A DNA stretch of 64,000 nucleotides from Salinimicrobium gaetbulicola (lineage in GTDB: Bacteria > Bacteroidota > Bacteroidia > Flavobacteriales > Flavobacteriaceae), in contig NZ_JBHTJP010000035.1 in the NCBI RefSeq assembly GCF_042676025.1, forward strand, positions 496,001 to 560,000, given 5' to 3'. Within the stretch, counting starts at the first letter, position 1; each line of letters starts with the position of its first letter. The position numbers and the translations under genes were made by a program. The notes beneath the pieces were generated by a model, which saw only the letters and a list, made by a program, of their open reading frames with translations, ran no database searches and was not told where the DNA came from. Shown one piece after another: positions 43,703 to 52,236 of this stretch.

Positions 43703-44653
43703 ATGAATTACAGAAACTTATTTAGATCAGCTTTACTTGTATTTTCAATGTTATTGATCGTGTCTTGTTCAAAAGACGAAGACGATAATGTTGATCCAAA
43801 CGCTAAAACTTACAACACTGCTGTTGAAGTTACCGATGCTCCAATCGATAATGCCAATGTAAAAGGTGCTTTTGTTACCATTACCAATGTGAAGGTCAAT
43901 GGGAAAGCCCTTGAAGGGTTTCAAACTACGACCGTAGACCTTTTAGCTCTTCAAAATGGTAAGACAGAAGCCTTAGGTAACGTTATGCTGGAAAGCGGAA
44001 CAACTTCCAGTATTGTGGTTGAAGTTGATAATGAATTTGACGCTAATGGAGATGCTCCCGGAAACTATATCTTAACTGCGACCGGAGAGAAAAAGGCCTT
44101 GGTTGCAGAATCAACCGAAATTGCACTTACAAAGGCGGCTACCCAGATTGAAGAGTCTAATAACAATACTATTGTTCTTGATTTTGATCTCAGAAAAATG
44201 ATCGTTGCCGATTCTCAATCAGGAGACTTCAAATTCGTTTCTTCTTCTCAAATGCAGAGCAGTATTCGTGCGGTAAGTAAAAATAACGCCGGTAAGATCG
44301 AAGGTTCTGTACAGGATGCTAATGACGCTGCAGGAACTATCGTAGTGTATGCTTACAAAAAAGGAACTTACAGTGCAGGAGAGGCCAATGAGAACGCAAA
44401 CGGAGTACGTTTTGCAGGAGCTGTAAACAGTTCTGTTGCAAGTGAAACTACCGGAGCTTATTCACTTCACTTTTTGGAAGAAGGAGACTATGAGCTTCAC
44501 TACGCATCTTACCAGGAAGACACTAACGGAGAGATGTCTTTTGAAGGGATGTTGACCGTAGAGTCTGCTACCGACCTTGACCTGAGCCTACTTAATATTT
44601 CTGCTCAAAGTACAACTACTGCTAACGTGGTTGTTACCGGAATGGTACAGTAA
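43703..44653 (+). CDS. DUF4382 lipoprotein 2
   Basis: A 316-residue predicted lipoprotein from ATG 43703; a TTG at 43694 is rejected. The signal ends at LLIVSC (about Cys21), followed by an acidic KDEDDN spacer. A DUF4382-type domain spans about 35-195 (TAVEVTDAPIDNANVKGAFV, TVDLLALQNGKTEAL). A C-terminal beta domain (GKIEGSVQDANDAAG, GAYSLHFLEEGDYELHYASY) resembles the carboxypeptidase-like fold of lipoprotein 1. The two are therefore paralogous in design but differ in sequence. It lies 66 bp after the repeat lipoprotein and has a strong terminator. Confidence 0.82.
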   Translation: MNYRNLFRSALLVFSMLLIVSCSKDEDDNVDPNAKTYNTAVEVTDAPIDNANVKGAFVTITNVKVNGKALEGFQTTTVDLLALQNGKTEALGNVMLESGTTSSIVVEVDNEFDANGDAPGNYILTATGEKKALVAESTEIALTKAATQIEESNNNTIVLDFDLRKMIVADSQSGDFKFVSSSQMQSSIRAVSKNNAGKIEGSVQDANDAAGTIVVYAYKKGTYSAGEANENANGVRFAGAVNSSVASETTGAYSLHFLEEGDYELHYASYQEDTNGEMSFEGMLTVESATDLDLSLLNISAQSTTTANVVVTGMVQ

Positions 44654-44673
44654 TTATTCACTTTTTGAAAATT

Positions 44674-44703
44674 AAAAGCCACTCTTCCCGAGTGGCTTTT
44701 TTT
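44674..44703 (+). terminator. Terminator of DUF4382 lipoprotein 2
   Basis: AAAAGCCACTC (44674-44684) pairs with GAGTGGCTTTT (44690-44700), a perfect 11-bp stem with a 5-nt loop and a T-run. Confidence 0.9.
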
Positions 44704-44716
44704 TATGCGGTTTACT

Positions 44717-44724
44717 TAGCTTTG
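44717..44724 (+). promoter_or_regulatory. Promoter -7 box of bioA
   Basis: TAGCTTTG, an exact TAnnTTTG match, 25 nt before the bioA ATG. Confidence 0.5.
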
Positions 44725-44749
44725 TCCATAGAAAACATTTTGACAGAAT

Positions 44750-46033
44750 ATGAAGAAGGAAACCACCCAAGACCTGTCCCAAAGAGATAAAAAACACCTT
44801 TGGCACCCACTCACTCAGCACAAAACTGCGGGTGAAATGCTGGCGATCGTAAAAGCCGAAGGCGTGAATCTGTATGACGAGCAGGGCAATAAATACATAG
44901 ATGGTATCTCCAGCTGGTACACCGCTATGTATGGTCATTGTAATAAAAAGATAACTTCAAGAGTGGCTGCGCAAATGCAGCAGTTGGATCAGGTGGTTTT
45001 CAGCGGATTCACTCATGAACCTGCGGTAAGACTTTCAGAAGCTTTGATCGACATTCTTCCTTCAAATCAGCAGAAACTCTTTTTTAGCGACAACGGTTCT
45101 ACCGCGACTGAGATAGGGATCAAGATGGCTCTCCAATACCATCACAATATTGGAAATGACAGAAAAGTGATGTTGGCCTTCGAAGAAGGTTTCCACGGTG
45201 ACACTTTTGGAGCCATGTCGGTTTCAGGATTGTCTGTCTATAATGGTGCTTTTGAAGATCATTTTATTGAAGTAGTAAGACTTCCCGTCCCTACAGGAGC
45301 AAATAATTCTGAAGTTATTGGAACACTGAGAAAGCTGATTGGGGAACATAAGATCGCAGGTTTCATTTATGAGCCTTTAGTACAGGGTGCGGCAGCTATG
45401 AAGATTCATGATGCTGAAGGTTTGAATGAGATCCTGAAGATATGTAAAGCCAATGATATTATTACGGTTGCAGATGAGGTCATGACTGGCTTCGGAAAGA
45501 CCGGAAGATATTTCGCTTCCGAATATATGGAGACTCAGCCTGATATCATTTGCATGTCTAAAGCGCTTACTGCCGGGTTACTTCCTATGGCGATCACTTC
45601 ATGCACCCAGCAGGTTTTCGATGCGTTCTATTCCGAAGAGATCTCAAAAGGGCTTTTTCACGGGCATACCTATACTGCTAACCCGTTGGCCTGTACCGCC
45701 GCCCTGGCAGGTATCGAATTGCTGACTTCTGAAGAGATTCAGCATGATATTCAAAGAGTCATCAAATCACATGAAGAATTCAGCAAAAGATTGAAAGCCC
45801 ACCAAAAAGTGAAGAACCTGAGGCAGCTTGGTGTGATCCTGGCCTTTGAGCTGGATGTTGAAATGGAAAGGTATGGAGACCTAAGAAACCGTCTTTTTGC
45901 CCACTTCATGAAACAAGGCGTTTTTCTCAGGCCTTTAGGGAATACCATTTACATCCTTGCTCCTTATGTGATTGGAGATGAAGATCTTGAGGCAATATAC
46001 CAAAGTATATGGTCTGCCCTGGAAAAATTTTAA
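44750..46033 (+). CDS. bioA: Adenosylmethionine--8-amino-7-oxononanoate aminotransferase
   Basis: A 427-residue class III PLP aminotransferase that converts KAPA to diaminopelargonate, using S-adenosylmethionine as amino donor. The opening HLWHPLTQHKT and later DGISSWYTAMYGHCNKKI are typical of BioA, including the WW/WY substrate-site pattern. The PLP lysine is Lys271 in MSKALTAGLLPMA, and ADEVMTGFGKTGR holds the PLP Asp. Length is normal. The SET-domain, ketosynthase and bioB genes follow on the same strand. Confidence 0.95.
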   Translation: MKKETTQDLSQRDKKHLWHPLTQHKTAGEMLAIVKAEGVNLYDEQGNKYIDGISSWYTAMYGHCNKKITSRVAAQMQQLDQVVFSGFTHEPAVRLSEALIDILPSNQQKLFFSDNGSTATEIGIKMALQYHHNIGNDRKVMLAFEEGFHGDTFGAMSVSGLSVYNGAFEDHFIEVVRLPVPTGANNSEVIGTLRKLIGEHKIAGFIYEPLVQGAAAMKIHDAEGLNEILKICKANDIITVADEVMTGFGKTGRYFASEYMETQPDIICMSKALTAGLLPMAITSCTQQVFDAFYSEEISKGLFHGHTYTANPLACTAALAGIELLTSEEIQHDIQRVIKSHEEFSKRLKAHQKVKNLRQLGVILAFELDVEMERYGDLRNRLFAHFMKQGVFLRPLGNTIYILAPYVIGDEDLEAIYQSIWSALEKF

Positions 46034-46099
46034 CTCCTGATTTAATTTTCTCAGAAGGAAGGTTCTTATTTCATAACTTAGGCTAAAAATCAGTCAATT

Positions 46100-46702
46100 A
46101 TGATGCATCCGGATACTGAACTTAGGTTCATAAATGAAGAAATGGGATATGGCGTGGTTGCGAAGAAATTTATTCCTAAAGGGACTATCACCTGGGTGCA
46201 GGATGAACTGGATCAAGCCTTATCGCCAGATCAGGTTAAAAAGATGCATCCCGGAACACGAGAGCTGGTAGATAAATTTTCTTTTCGGAATCATAAAGGA
46301 GAATTCGTACTGTGTTGGGACCTTGCGAAATATGTGAACCACAGTTTCAAATCAAATTGCCTCTCTTCGGCCTATGATTTTGAATTGGCTGTAAGGGATA
46401 TTCATGCGGGAGAGCAATTGACCGATGATTATGGATATTTGAATATTCCCGAACCTTTTAAAGCTCATGATGAGGGGACCGGTAGAGACACTGTTTATCC
46501 CGATGATCTCTTAAAATACCATGGTGAATGGGACCGCCAACTGGCAGAAGCTTTCAAAGTGTTTGATAATGTAGAGCAACCGCTTGAAAAATTTGTGAAA
46601 ATGAGCCTCCTTAAATCCATTAGGGAACGATTAAAAAATAACCTCCCTCAGGAATCTATTTTGAGTCTTTATTACCGTGAAAAAATTGATTTGGGAAGGT
46701 AG
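46100..46702 (+). CDS. SET-domain protein lysine methyltransferase-like
   Basis: A 200-residue protein with a SET fold. Near the start GYGVVAKKFIPKGTI is the first SET strand pair, NHSFKSNC at 80-87 is the NHS motif that binds SAM, and GEQLTDDYG at 104-112 carries the catalytic tyrosine. The post-SET part is helical with no zinc cysteines. Such stand-alone bacterial SET proteins probably methylate lysines of unknown proteins. It lies between bioA (66 bp) and the ketosynthase gene (39 bp to TTG 46742), inside the biotin cluster. Start ATG 46100 or 46103. Confidence 0.85.
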   Translation: MMHPDTELRFINEEMGYGVVAKKFIPKGTITWVQDELDQALSPDQVKKMHPGTRELVDKFSFRNHKGEFVLCWDLAKYVNHSFKSNCLSSAYDFELAVRDIHAGEQLTDDYGYLNIPEPFKAHDEGTGRDTVYPDDLLKYHGEWDRQLAEAFKVFDNVEQPLEKFVKMSLLKSIRERLKNNLPQESILSLYYREKIDLGR

Positions 46703-46718
46703 TTTGGACTACAGACCT

Positions 46719-46726
46719 TATTTTTG
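46719..46726 (+). promoter_or_regulatory. Promoter -7 box of the ketosynthase gene
   Basis: TATTTTTG, an exact consensus match that overlaps an in-frame TTG at 46724. The likely start TTG at 46742 lies 16 nt after the box. Confidence 0.5.
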
Positions 46727-46741
46727 CCAAAAATTGCATTT

Positions 46742-47902
46742 TTGAAGAATCCAGTATCTATTACCGCGATGGCTTCTGTATCTGCTTTGGGCTCTGAACC
46801 CGGGGAGATATGGGAAAACTATAAGCGCGACTCTCATTTTCTTAAAAAACATGACTTCAACGGTAATATTTCCTATGCTGCGGCCCTTCCGGAAGGGCTT
46901 TCGAAAGAAATAGAAGCAATCAGGAAACAACGTTCAGATTTCAGGTCTGTAGACAGGTCTGTCTTGTTTGCGATCCACGCATCCCGGCAGGCAGTTAAGA
47001 ATGCAGGCTGGGAAAAAGGGGAAGAGATAGGGATCAATATAGGGAGTTCCCGGGGTGCTACCGGCCTTTTTGAAGATTATTATAAGGAGTTTTTGAAAGA
47101 AGGAAAGGCTGCAACGCTGGCTTCCCCAAGTACGACTTTAGGGAATATTTCCTCTTGGGTTGCACAGGATCTACAAACTAACGGTCCTGAAATATCTCAT
47201 TCGGTAACTTGTTCCACAGCGCTCCACGGCGTTCTCAACGGCATCGCATGGATCAATTCAGGCATGGCAGATAAATTCATCGCCGGGGGAAGTGAAGCGG
47301 CGCTCACTCCTTTTACCATCGCCCAGGTGCAGGCCATGAGGATCAATGCCCAGGAAGACCTTCATTACCCTTGCCAGGCCCTGAATCTCAAAAAAGCTAA
47401 AAACTCGATGGTTCTTGGAGAGGGCGCTTCGGTAATGTGTTTGGAGGCCGGTGAAAAGGAGAATTCCCTTGTGGTTATCAAAGGGATAGGATTCGCTACG
47501 GAAGCTTTAAAACATTCGGTTTCTATTTCGGCCAATGGCAGCGCTTTTCAGAAATCCATGAAAATGGCCCTTGGAGAATTGCCTTCATCTGAAGTTGATG
47601 CTATCGTAATGCACGCACCGGGAACAGTAAAAGGAGATCTTTCAGAAATAAATGCCATAAAAGCCGTTTTTGGAGAGCAGTTGCCTGCTTTGACCACCAA
47701 TAAATGGAAAATAGGCCATACTTTTGGTGCTTCGGGCACCTTGAGTCTCGAACTGGCCATCATGATGTTACAGCATCAGGAGTTTATTCCGGTTCCATTC
47801 ACATCAGTGAGTACCGAACCCAAAAGATTAAAAAATATCATTGTAAACGCAGTAGGTTTTGGGGGTAATGCCGTTTCGGTATTGGTCAGCCTTCCGCAGT
47901 AA
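46742..47902 (+). CDS. Beta-ketoacyl synthase (FabB/F-like) in the biotin cluster
   Basis: A 386-residue thiolase-fold condensing enzyme. The Cys-His-His triad is present: TCSTALHG (Cys157), MHAPGT and KIGHTFGASG. The N-terminus (SITAMASVSALG) matches the usual ITGMGxxSPLG strand. It is shorter and more divergent than housekeeping FabF, and its first histidine motif reads HAPGT rather than HGTGT. No ATG gives a full N-terminus; TTG at 46742 is preferred, with TTG 46724 in the promoter. Its place between bioA and bioB suggests a part in making the pimeloyl chain; this is inference. Confidence 0.82.
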   Translation: MKNPVSITAMASVSALGSEPGEIWENYKRDSHFLKKHDFNGNISYAAALPEGLSKEIEAIRKQRSDFRSVDRSVLFAIHASRQAVKNAGWEKGEEIGINIGSSRGATGLFEDYYKEFLKEGKAATLASPSTTLGNISSWVAQDLQTNGPEISHSVTCSTALHGVLNGIAWINSGMADKFIAGGSEAALTPFTIAQVQAMRINAQEDLHYPCQALNLKKAKNSMVLGEGASVMCLEAGEKENSLVVIKGIGFATEALKHSVSISANGSAFQKSMKMALGELPSSEVDAIVMHAPGTVKGDLSEINAIKAVFGEQLPALTTNKWKIGHTFGASGTLSLELAIMMLQHQEFIPVPFTSVSTEPKRLKNIIVNAVGFGGNAVSVLVSLPQ

Positions 47903-47948
47903 TCCCTGAAAATTTTAAAAAGCTCAGGTTTAACAAACCCATTTTAGT

Positions 47949-47956
47949 TATTTTTG
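47949..47956 (+). promoter_or_regulatory. Promoter -7 box of bioB
   Basis: TATTTTTG, an exact consensus match, 19 nt before the ATG at 47975; it overlaps an in-frame TTG at 47954. Confidence 0.5.
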
Positions 47957-47974
47957 AATTTCAATTTAAATTTT

Positions 47975-49066
47975 ATGGCTACTAAACACGACTGGACTAA
48001 AGAAGAAATATTAGAGATCTATAACAAACCTTTTATGGAGTTGCTGTATGAAGCGGCGACGATTCACAGGTTGCATCACGATCCTAATACGGTGCAGGTT
48101 TCAACACTTTTGTCGATCAAGACCGGAGGGTGTCCTGAAGATTGTGGCTACTGCCCTCAGGCAGCCCGTTATCATACAGATCTTGAAGGGAATGACCTTA
48201 TGAGCGTGAATCAGGTTAAGGCCCAGGCCTTACGTGCAAAGGCTTCCGGGAGTTCTCGTGTTTGTATGGGTGCAGCATGGAGAAATGTGAAGGATGGTGA
48301 AGAGTTTGATAATGTGCTTGAAATGGTTCGCACTATCAACAAACTGGATATGGAAGTTTGCTGTACGCTCGGGATGTTGACCGAAAATCAGGCTCAGCGA
48401 CTTGCTGAAGCAGGATTGTATGCCTATAATCACAACCTGGATTCTTCGGAAGAATATTATAAAGAAGTTATTTCAACTCGTGGTTTTGAGGATCGCCTTA
48501 AAACCATTGATAATGTTAGAAAGACCAATGTAACCGTTTGTAGCGGTGGTATCATTGGAATGGGAGAAACTGTGGAAGATCGCGCCGGAATGCTGGTCGC
48601 TCTTTCAACCCTTAACCCGCAACCTGAGTCTGTTCCAATCAACGCTTTGGTTCCTGTTGAAGGAACACCACTGGAAGAGCAGGAGCAGGTGCCGATCTGG
48701 GATATGATCCGAATGGTCGCCACAACAAGAATCGTGATGCCAGAGACGCAGGTAAGATTGTCTGCCGGGAGAACCCAGATGAGCCGTGAAGGCCAGGCTA
48801 TGTGTTTCTTTGCGGGTGCAAACTCTATCTTCGCCGGTGATAAGTTATTGACCACACCGAATCCTGATGTGAGCGAGGACATGGAAATGTTTAAAGCGCT
48901 TGGATTGAATCCTCAGAAACCTTTCGTGAAGAAATCACAACCTGAGAGCGTGGATGCTGAGAATTCTAAGTTCCAGAACCTTGGAGAGAAACCGAAATGG
49001 TCAAGGCCCGGTCACACCATTGACAGAAATATCGCAGCCCAGCAAAAGGCCAAGCCGAAAGCCTAA
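47975..49066 (+). CDS. bioB: Biotin synthase
   Basis: A 363-residue radical-SAM enzyme that inserts sulfur into dethiobiotin, the last step of biotin synthesis. The CxxxCxxC cluster is C53, C57 and C60 in GGCPEDCGYCPQAARYHT, with further conserved CMGAAWRNVKDG, HNLDSSEEYY and RLSAGRTQMS. The C-terminal 30 residues after FVKKSQPE are a lysine/proline-rich tail. ATG at 47975 is used; TTG 47954 is in the promoter. Together with bioF, bioD and bioA the ring-assembly pathway is complete in this window. Confidence 0.96.
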   Translation: MATKHDWTKEEILEIYNKPFMELLYEAATIHRLHHDPNTVQVSTLLSIKTGGCPEDCGYCPQAARYHTDLEGNDLMSVNQVKAQALRAKASGSSRVCMGAAWRNVKDGEEFDNVLEMVRTINKLDMEVCCTLGMLTENQAQRLAEAGLYAYNHNLDSSEEYYKEVISTRGFEDRLKTIDNVRKTNVTVCSGGIIGMGETVEDRAGMLVALSTLNPQPESVPINALVPVEGTPLEEQEQVPIWDMIRMVATTRIVMPETQVRLSAGRTQMSREGQAMCFFAGANSIFAGDKLLTTPNPDVSEDMEMFKALGLNPQKPFVKKSQPESVDAENSKFQNLGEKPKWSRPGHTIDRNIAAQQKAKPKA

Positions 49067-49105
49067 CGCTTAAAAAACGGGTTTTTCAATTAACCTTATA
49101 GGAAG

Positions 49106-49981
49106 ATGCAAGGATTGAAGTTAGCTGAAATACCAAGGGAAAAAAGGATCTCCAAAAAAGAGTTTTTGGAGAGATATGTGAAACCTCAAAAGCCGGTGGT
49201 CATTGAGCATCTCATTGAAGACTGGCCGGCTTATGAAAAATGGAACCTGGATTTCATCAAGGAAATGGCAGGGGACAAGACTGTTCCCCTATTTGATGAT
49301 CGGCCCATTTCCTCTAAATTCAAGTTCAATGAGCCTCATACCCGGATGAAAATGGCCGATTACATTGATCTGCTTAAAAAGGGGCCGACCAGTTACAGGA
49401 TATTTCTTTATCATATTTTAAAAGAAGTGCCTGCTCTTCAAAAGGACTTTTCCTTTCCTGATATCGGGTTGAGAATCATCAAACAGGTGCCAATGTTGTT
49501 CTTTGGGGGTGAAAATTCCAAAGTGTTCATGCACTATGATATTGATTTCGCCAATATTCTTCATTTTCATTTCCACGGAAAGAAGCGATGCATACTTTTT
49601 CCGCCTAATCAGACCAAATACTTATATAAAGTACCTCATGCCTTGATTACAAGGGAGGATATAGATTTCATGGAACCTGATTATGAAAAGTTCCCTGCTC
49701 TGCGGAAGGCTGAAGGTTATATAACCGAGTTAAAGCATGGGGAGACCTTGTATATGCCCGAAGGTTATTGGCATCAAATGACCTATTTGACAGCAGGATT
49801 TTCAATGAGTCTGCGTGCAGCTCCAAGGCATTTGGGTCATTTTTCAAAGGCACTTTATAATCTCTTTTTTATGAGACATTTTGATAATGCCATGAGAAAA
49901 TGGAAAGGACAGAAATGGATCGACTATAAGAATGCTCAGGCCATCAAGCTTACTGATAAAAAGAACAATTCTAATTCATAA
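49106..49981 (+). CDS. Cupin_8/JmjC-like oxygenase
   Basis: A 291-residue protein of the cupin-8/JmjC group, which are mostly Fe(II)/2-oxoglutarate-dependent hydroxylases. The iron site is visible as H142-x-D144 in FMHYDIDFANILHFHFHG and His223 in EGYWHQMTYL; the 2-oxoglutarate lysine is probably in GKKRCILFPP. The N-terminus (EIPREKRISKKEFLERYV, PVVIEHLIEDWPAYEKW) is typical of the family. The target, protein or small molecule, cannot be told. It follows bioB by 39 bp and may be read through from it. The 3' end overlaps recX by 11 bp. Confidence 0.85.
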   Translation: MQGLKLAEIPREKRISKKEFLERYVKPQKPVVIEHLIEDWPAYEKWNLDFIKEMAGDKTVPLFDDRPISSKFKFNEPHTRMKMADYIDLLKKGPTSYRIFLYHILKEVPALQKDFSFPDIGLRIIKQVPMLFFGGENSKVFMHYDIDFANILHFHFHGKKRCILFPPNQTKYLYKVPHALITREDIDFMEPDYEKFPALRKAEGYITELKHGETLYMPEGYWHQMTYLTAGFSMSLRAAPRHLGHFSKALYNLFFMRHFDNAMRKWKGQKWIDYKNAQAIKLTDKKNNSNS

Positions 49982-50453
49982 GGGAGTCTACTGTTTCGTA
50001 GACCAGTCCCGCTTCGTATCCTTTTTGGAGCAGGTGATCTGATAGCTTTTTGCGACGTTTTAGCTTATCTGTTTCTTTGATGAGGTTAAGTTTCTTTTCT
50101 GCTATTTCATAAAGGGTTGCAACATATTGTTTCTCATCAATTTCGGTCATTCCAAGCCTTATAATGGGTGCTGAAATGTCCCGGAACTTCAGTTCCTGTT
50201 TGATCCTTATACGGCCCCATTTTTTGATCCTGAATTTTCCGCGAACAAAACTTCGGGCAAACCTTTCTTCATTCAGAAAATCCTCTTGCATGAGTTTTAT
50301 GATGATCTGTTCCCGTGCTTCGGGAATCATCCTCATATCTTTCAGTTTATCTTCGACCTCTTTTTGAGAGCGGTCGCGATACGCGCAAAACTGCATCAGC
50401 TTTAGGGTGGCTTCTTTTACAGAGTAGGATTTTTTGGAAAGATCTTGTTTCAT
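49971..50453 (-). CDS. recX: Regulatory protein RecX
   Basis: A 160-residue helical-repeat protein that binds RecA filaments and inhibits RecA. Repeats of the three-helix type are visible (LMQFCAYRDRSQKEVEDKL, IIKLMQEDFLNEERFARSFV, KWGRIRIKQELKFRDIS). Length and motif order match the family. recA is not in the window, so recX is separated from it, as is common in this phylum. It is convergent with the cupin gene and shares the last 11 bp. Confidence 0.92.
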   Translation of the reverse strand: MKQDLSKKSYSVKEATLKLMQFCAYRDRSQKEVEDKLKDMRMIPEAREQIIIKLMQEDFLNEERFARSFVRGKFRIKKWGRIRIKQELKFRDISAPIIRLGMTEIDEKQYVATLYEIAEKKLNLIKETDKLKRRKKLSDHLLQKGYEAGLVYETVDSLMN

Positions 50454-50510
50454 TAGGACAAAAATAAGAAAAGCGAACCGGTAATTTTCCCATAGGAAAT
50501 GGTATAAACA

Positions 50511-50545
50511 AAAAAACGCCTTTCAAATCAATGAAAGGCGTTCTT
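50511..50545. terminator. Terminator of rng (bidirectional hairpin)
   Basis: AACGCCTTTCA (50515-50525) pairs with TGAAAGGCGTT (50532-50542), with an A-run on the left. Read on the minus strand it gives a stem plus T-run just after rng. Confidence 0.87.
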
Positions 50546-50547
50546 AA

Positions 50548-52089
50548 TTATTTTATCAATTCCCCGTCTTTGTCGTGAAAGTGATATTCCAGATACGTGT
50601 AAGCATCTCTTGGTACTATTTTTACCCAGCGTTTGTGGTCAAAGAACCATTTGGCGCGTGGCGATGGAAAACCTCTTGTTAAAAAGGCTGCTATAAAAGG
50701 GTGAGCGCTAAGCGTTATCTTTTTATAGTCTTTTTTGATCAGTTTTTCAAGGTCGGTTGTGATCTTGTTTACCAAAACGATAGGAGCTTCAACTTCATCT
50801 CCTTGTTTGTTGGGATTTTCTTCCCGTGTTTTGATATTCATCTCTGGCCGAACCCTTTGTCTTGTAATTTGTATCAATCCAAACTTACTTGGAGGCAATA
50901 TCTTATGTTTTGCCCGGTCATCGCTCATCTCATCTCTAAGATGATCGTATAACGCCTTGCGGTTCTCGGCTTTGTTCATATCGATGAAATCAACTACAAT
51001 GATACCTCCCATATCCCGGAGGCGGAGTTGACGGGCAATTTCAGTGGCACTGATGAGGTTTACCTCGAGTGCAGTGTCTTCCTGGTTTTTTGATTTGTTT
51101 GAGCGGTTTCCACTGTTCACGTCGATAACGTGCATAGCTTCTGTGTGCTCTATTACCAGGTATGCCCCTTTGTTCATGGATACTGTGCGGCCAAAAGTAG
51201 TTTTGATCTGCCGTTCGATTCCATATTTTTCAAAAATGGGAACGTTGGAATCATACAACTTTACGATAGATTCTTTTTTTGGAGCGATCTCGCTCACGTA
51301 ATCTTTAATTTGCGTGTATAAAGTCTCATCATCAACACATATAGAAGTAAAGGTGTCATTAAAGACATCTCTCAAAATGGAAGATGCCCTGTTTAGCTCT
51401 CCAAGTACTTTGGAGGGATGAGGTGCTTTATGCAGCTTTTTACACATTCCTGTCCAACGACCCATTAAATTCTGGAGGTCATTGTCTAGTTCTGCTACTT
51501 TTCTGCCTTCTGCTACGGTACGTACGATAATCCCAAAACCTTTCGGTTTTATACTTTTCACCAATCGTTTAAGTCGGTCTTTTTCTTCCTTGCTTTCGAT
51601 CTTTTGTGAGACCGAAACGCGGTTTGAAAAAGGAACCAGCACGATATAACGGCCCGGGAGGGAAAGTTCTGAACTTATTCGGGGGCCTTTAGTGGAAATG
51701 GGCTCTTTTACTACCTGTACCAGTAGAGATTGATTTGATTTTATGACGTCAGTAATACTTCCGTCTTTATCAATATCCTTTTCAAAAGGAAAATCCTTTA
51801 GGGAATAGTCCTTTAATTTACCTGTGCTTACACGTTTTACAAACTTCAATAAGGAAAGTACTTGTGGGCCAAGATCATGATAGTGCAAAAATGCATCTTT
51901 CGTATAGCCTACATTAACAAAGCCGGCATTTAATCCGGGGACAGCTTTTCTAACCTTTGCGATAAAAATATCACCAACGGCAAAATTACTGTCGTCTTCT
52001 TCCTTGTTGAGTTCTATTAGTTTTCCATCTTTTAATAAGGCAAAATCTACAGCAGAGGAACCGGTTCTAATAATTAACTCTTTGTTCAC
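50548..52089 (-). CDS. rng: Ribonuclease E/G
   Basis: A 513-residue endoribonuclease of the RNase G type, which cuts single-stranded AU-rich RNA and matures 16S rRNA and mRNAs. An S1-like RNA-binding domain lies at about 35-125 (GDIFIAKVRKAVPGLNAGFV) and the catalytic RNase H-like core at about 260-420. It has VIEHTEAMHVIDVNSG and GGIIVVDFIDM with the Mg2+-binding aspartates, then KFGLIQITRQRVRP. There is no long C-terminal degradosome scaffold. The start is GTG at 52089. A 12-bp inverted repeat lies 83 bp upstream. Confidence 0.95.
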   Translation of the reverse strand: MNKELIIRTGSSAVDFALLKDGKLIELNKEEDDSNFAVGDIFIAKVRKAVPGLNAGFVNVGYTKDAFLHYHDLGPQVLSLLKFVKRVSTGKLKDYSLKDFPFEKDIDKDGSITDVIKSNQSLLVQVVKEPISTKGPRISSELSLPGRYIVLVPFSNRVSVSQKIESKEEKDRLKRLVKSIKPKGFGIIVRTVAEGRKVAELDNDLQNLMGRWTGMCKKLHKAPHPSKVLGELNRASSILRDVFNDTFTSICVDDETLYTQIKDYVSEIAPKKESIVKLYDSNVPIFEKYGIERQIKTTFGRTVSMNKGAYLVIEHTEAMHVIDVNSGNRSNKSKNQEDTALEVNLISATEIARQLRLRDMGGIIVVDFIDMNKAENRKALYDHLRDEMSDDRAKHKILPPSKFGLIQITRQRVRPEMNIKTREENPNKQGDEVEAPIVLVNKITTDLEKLIKKDYKKITLSAHPFIAAFLTRGFPSPRAKWFFDHKRWVKIVPRDAYTYLEYHFHDKDGELIK

Positions 52090-52171
52090 TCTAAATGATT
52101 TTTATCTACACTCACACTGGTGAATACAGATGGATTAAACAATAAAATTCACAGGGTTTTAAAATCCTGAA

Positions 52172-52213
52172 GAAATTTAAACTCCGGTTGATAAAAACTG
52201 AAGTTTAAATTTC
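52172..52213 (-). promoter_or_regulatory. Perfect 12-bp inverted repeat upstream of rng
   Basis: GAAATTTAAACT (52172-52183) pairs with AGTTTAAATTTC (52202-52213) around an 18-nt loop. It lies between the terminator of the polybasic gene and the rng start and could form a leader hairpin in rng mRNA. Confidence 0.5.
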
Positions 52214-52236
52214 GTTTTCAAAGAACGTTTTAAATA

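Noticed and set aside
44654..44749. BirA-type biotin operator before bioA
   Set aside because: The gap holds a terminator and a promoter box; I see no long TTGTTAACC-type dyad.
47954..47974. Upstream TTG start for bioB
   Set aside because: It overlaps the -7 box; ATG 47975 gives the usual N-terminus.
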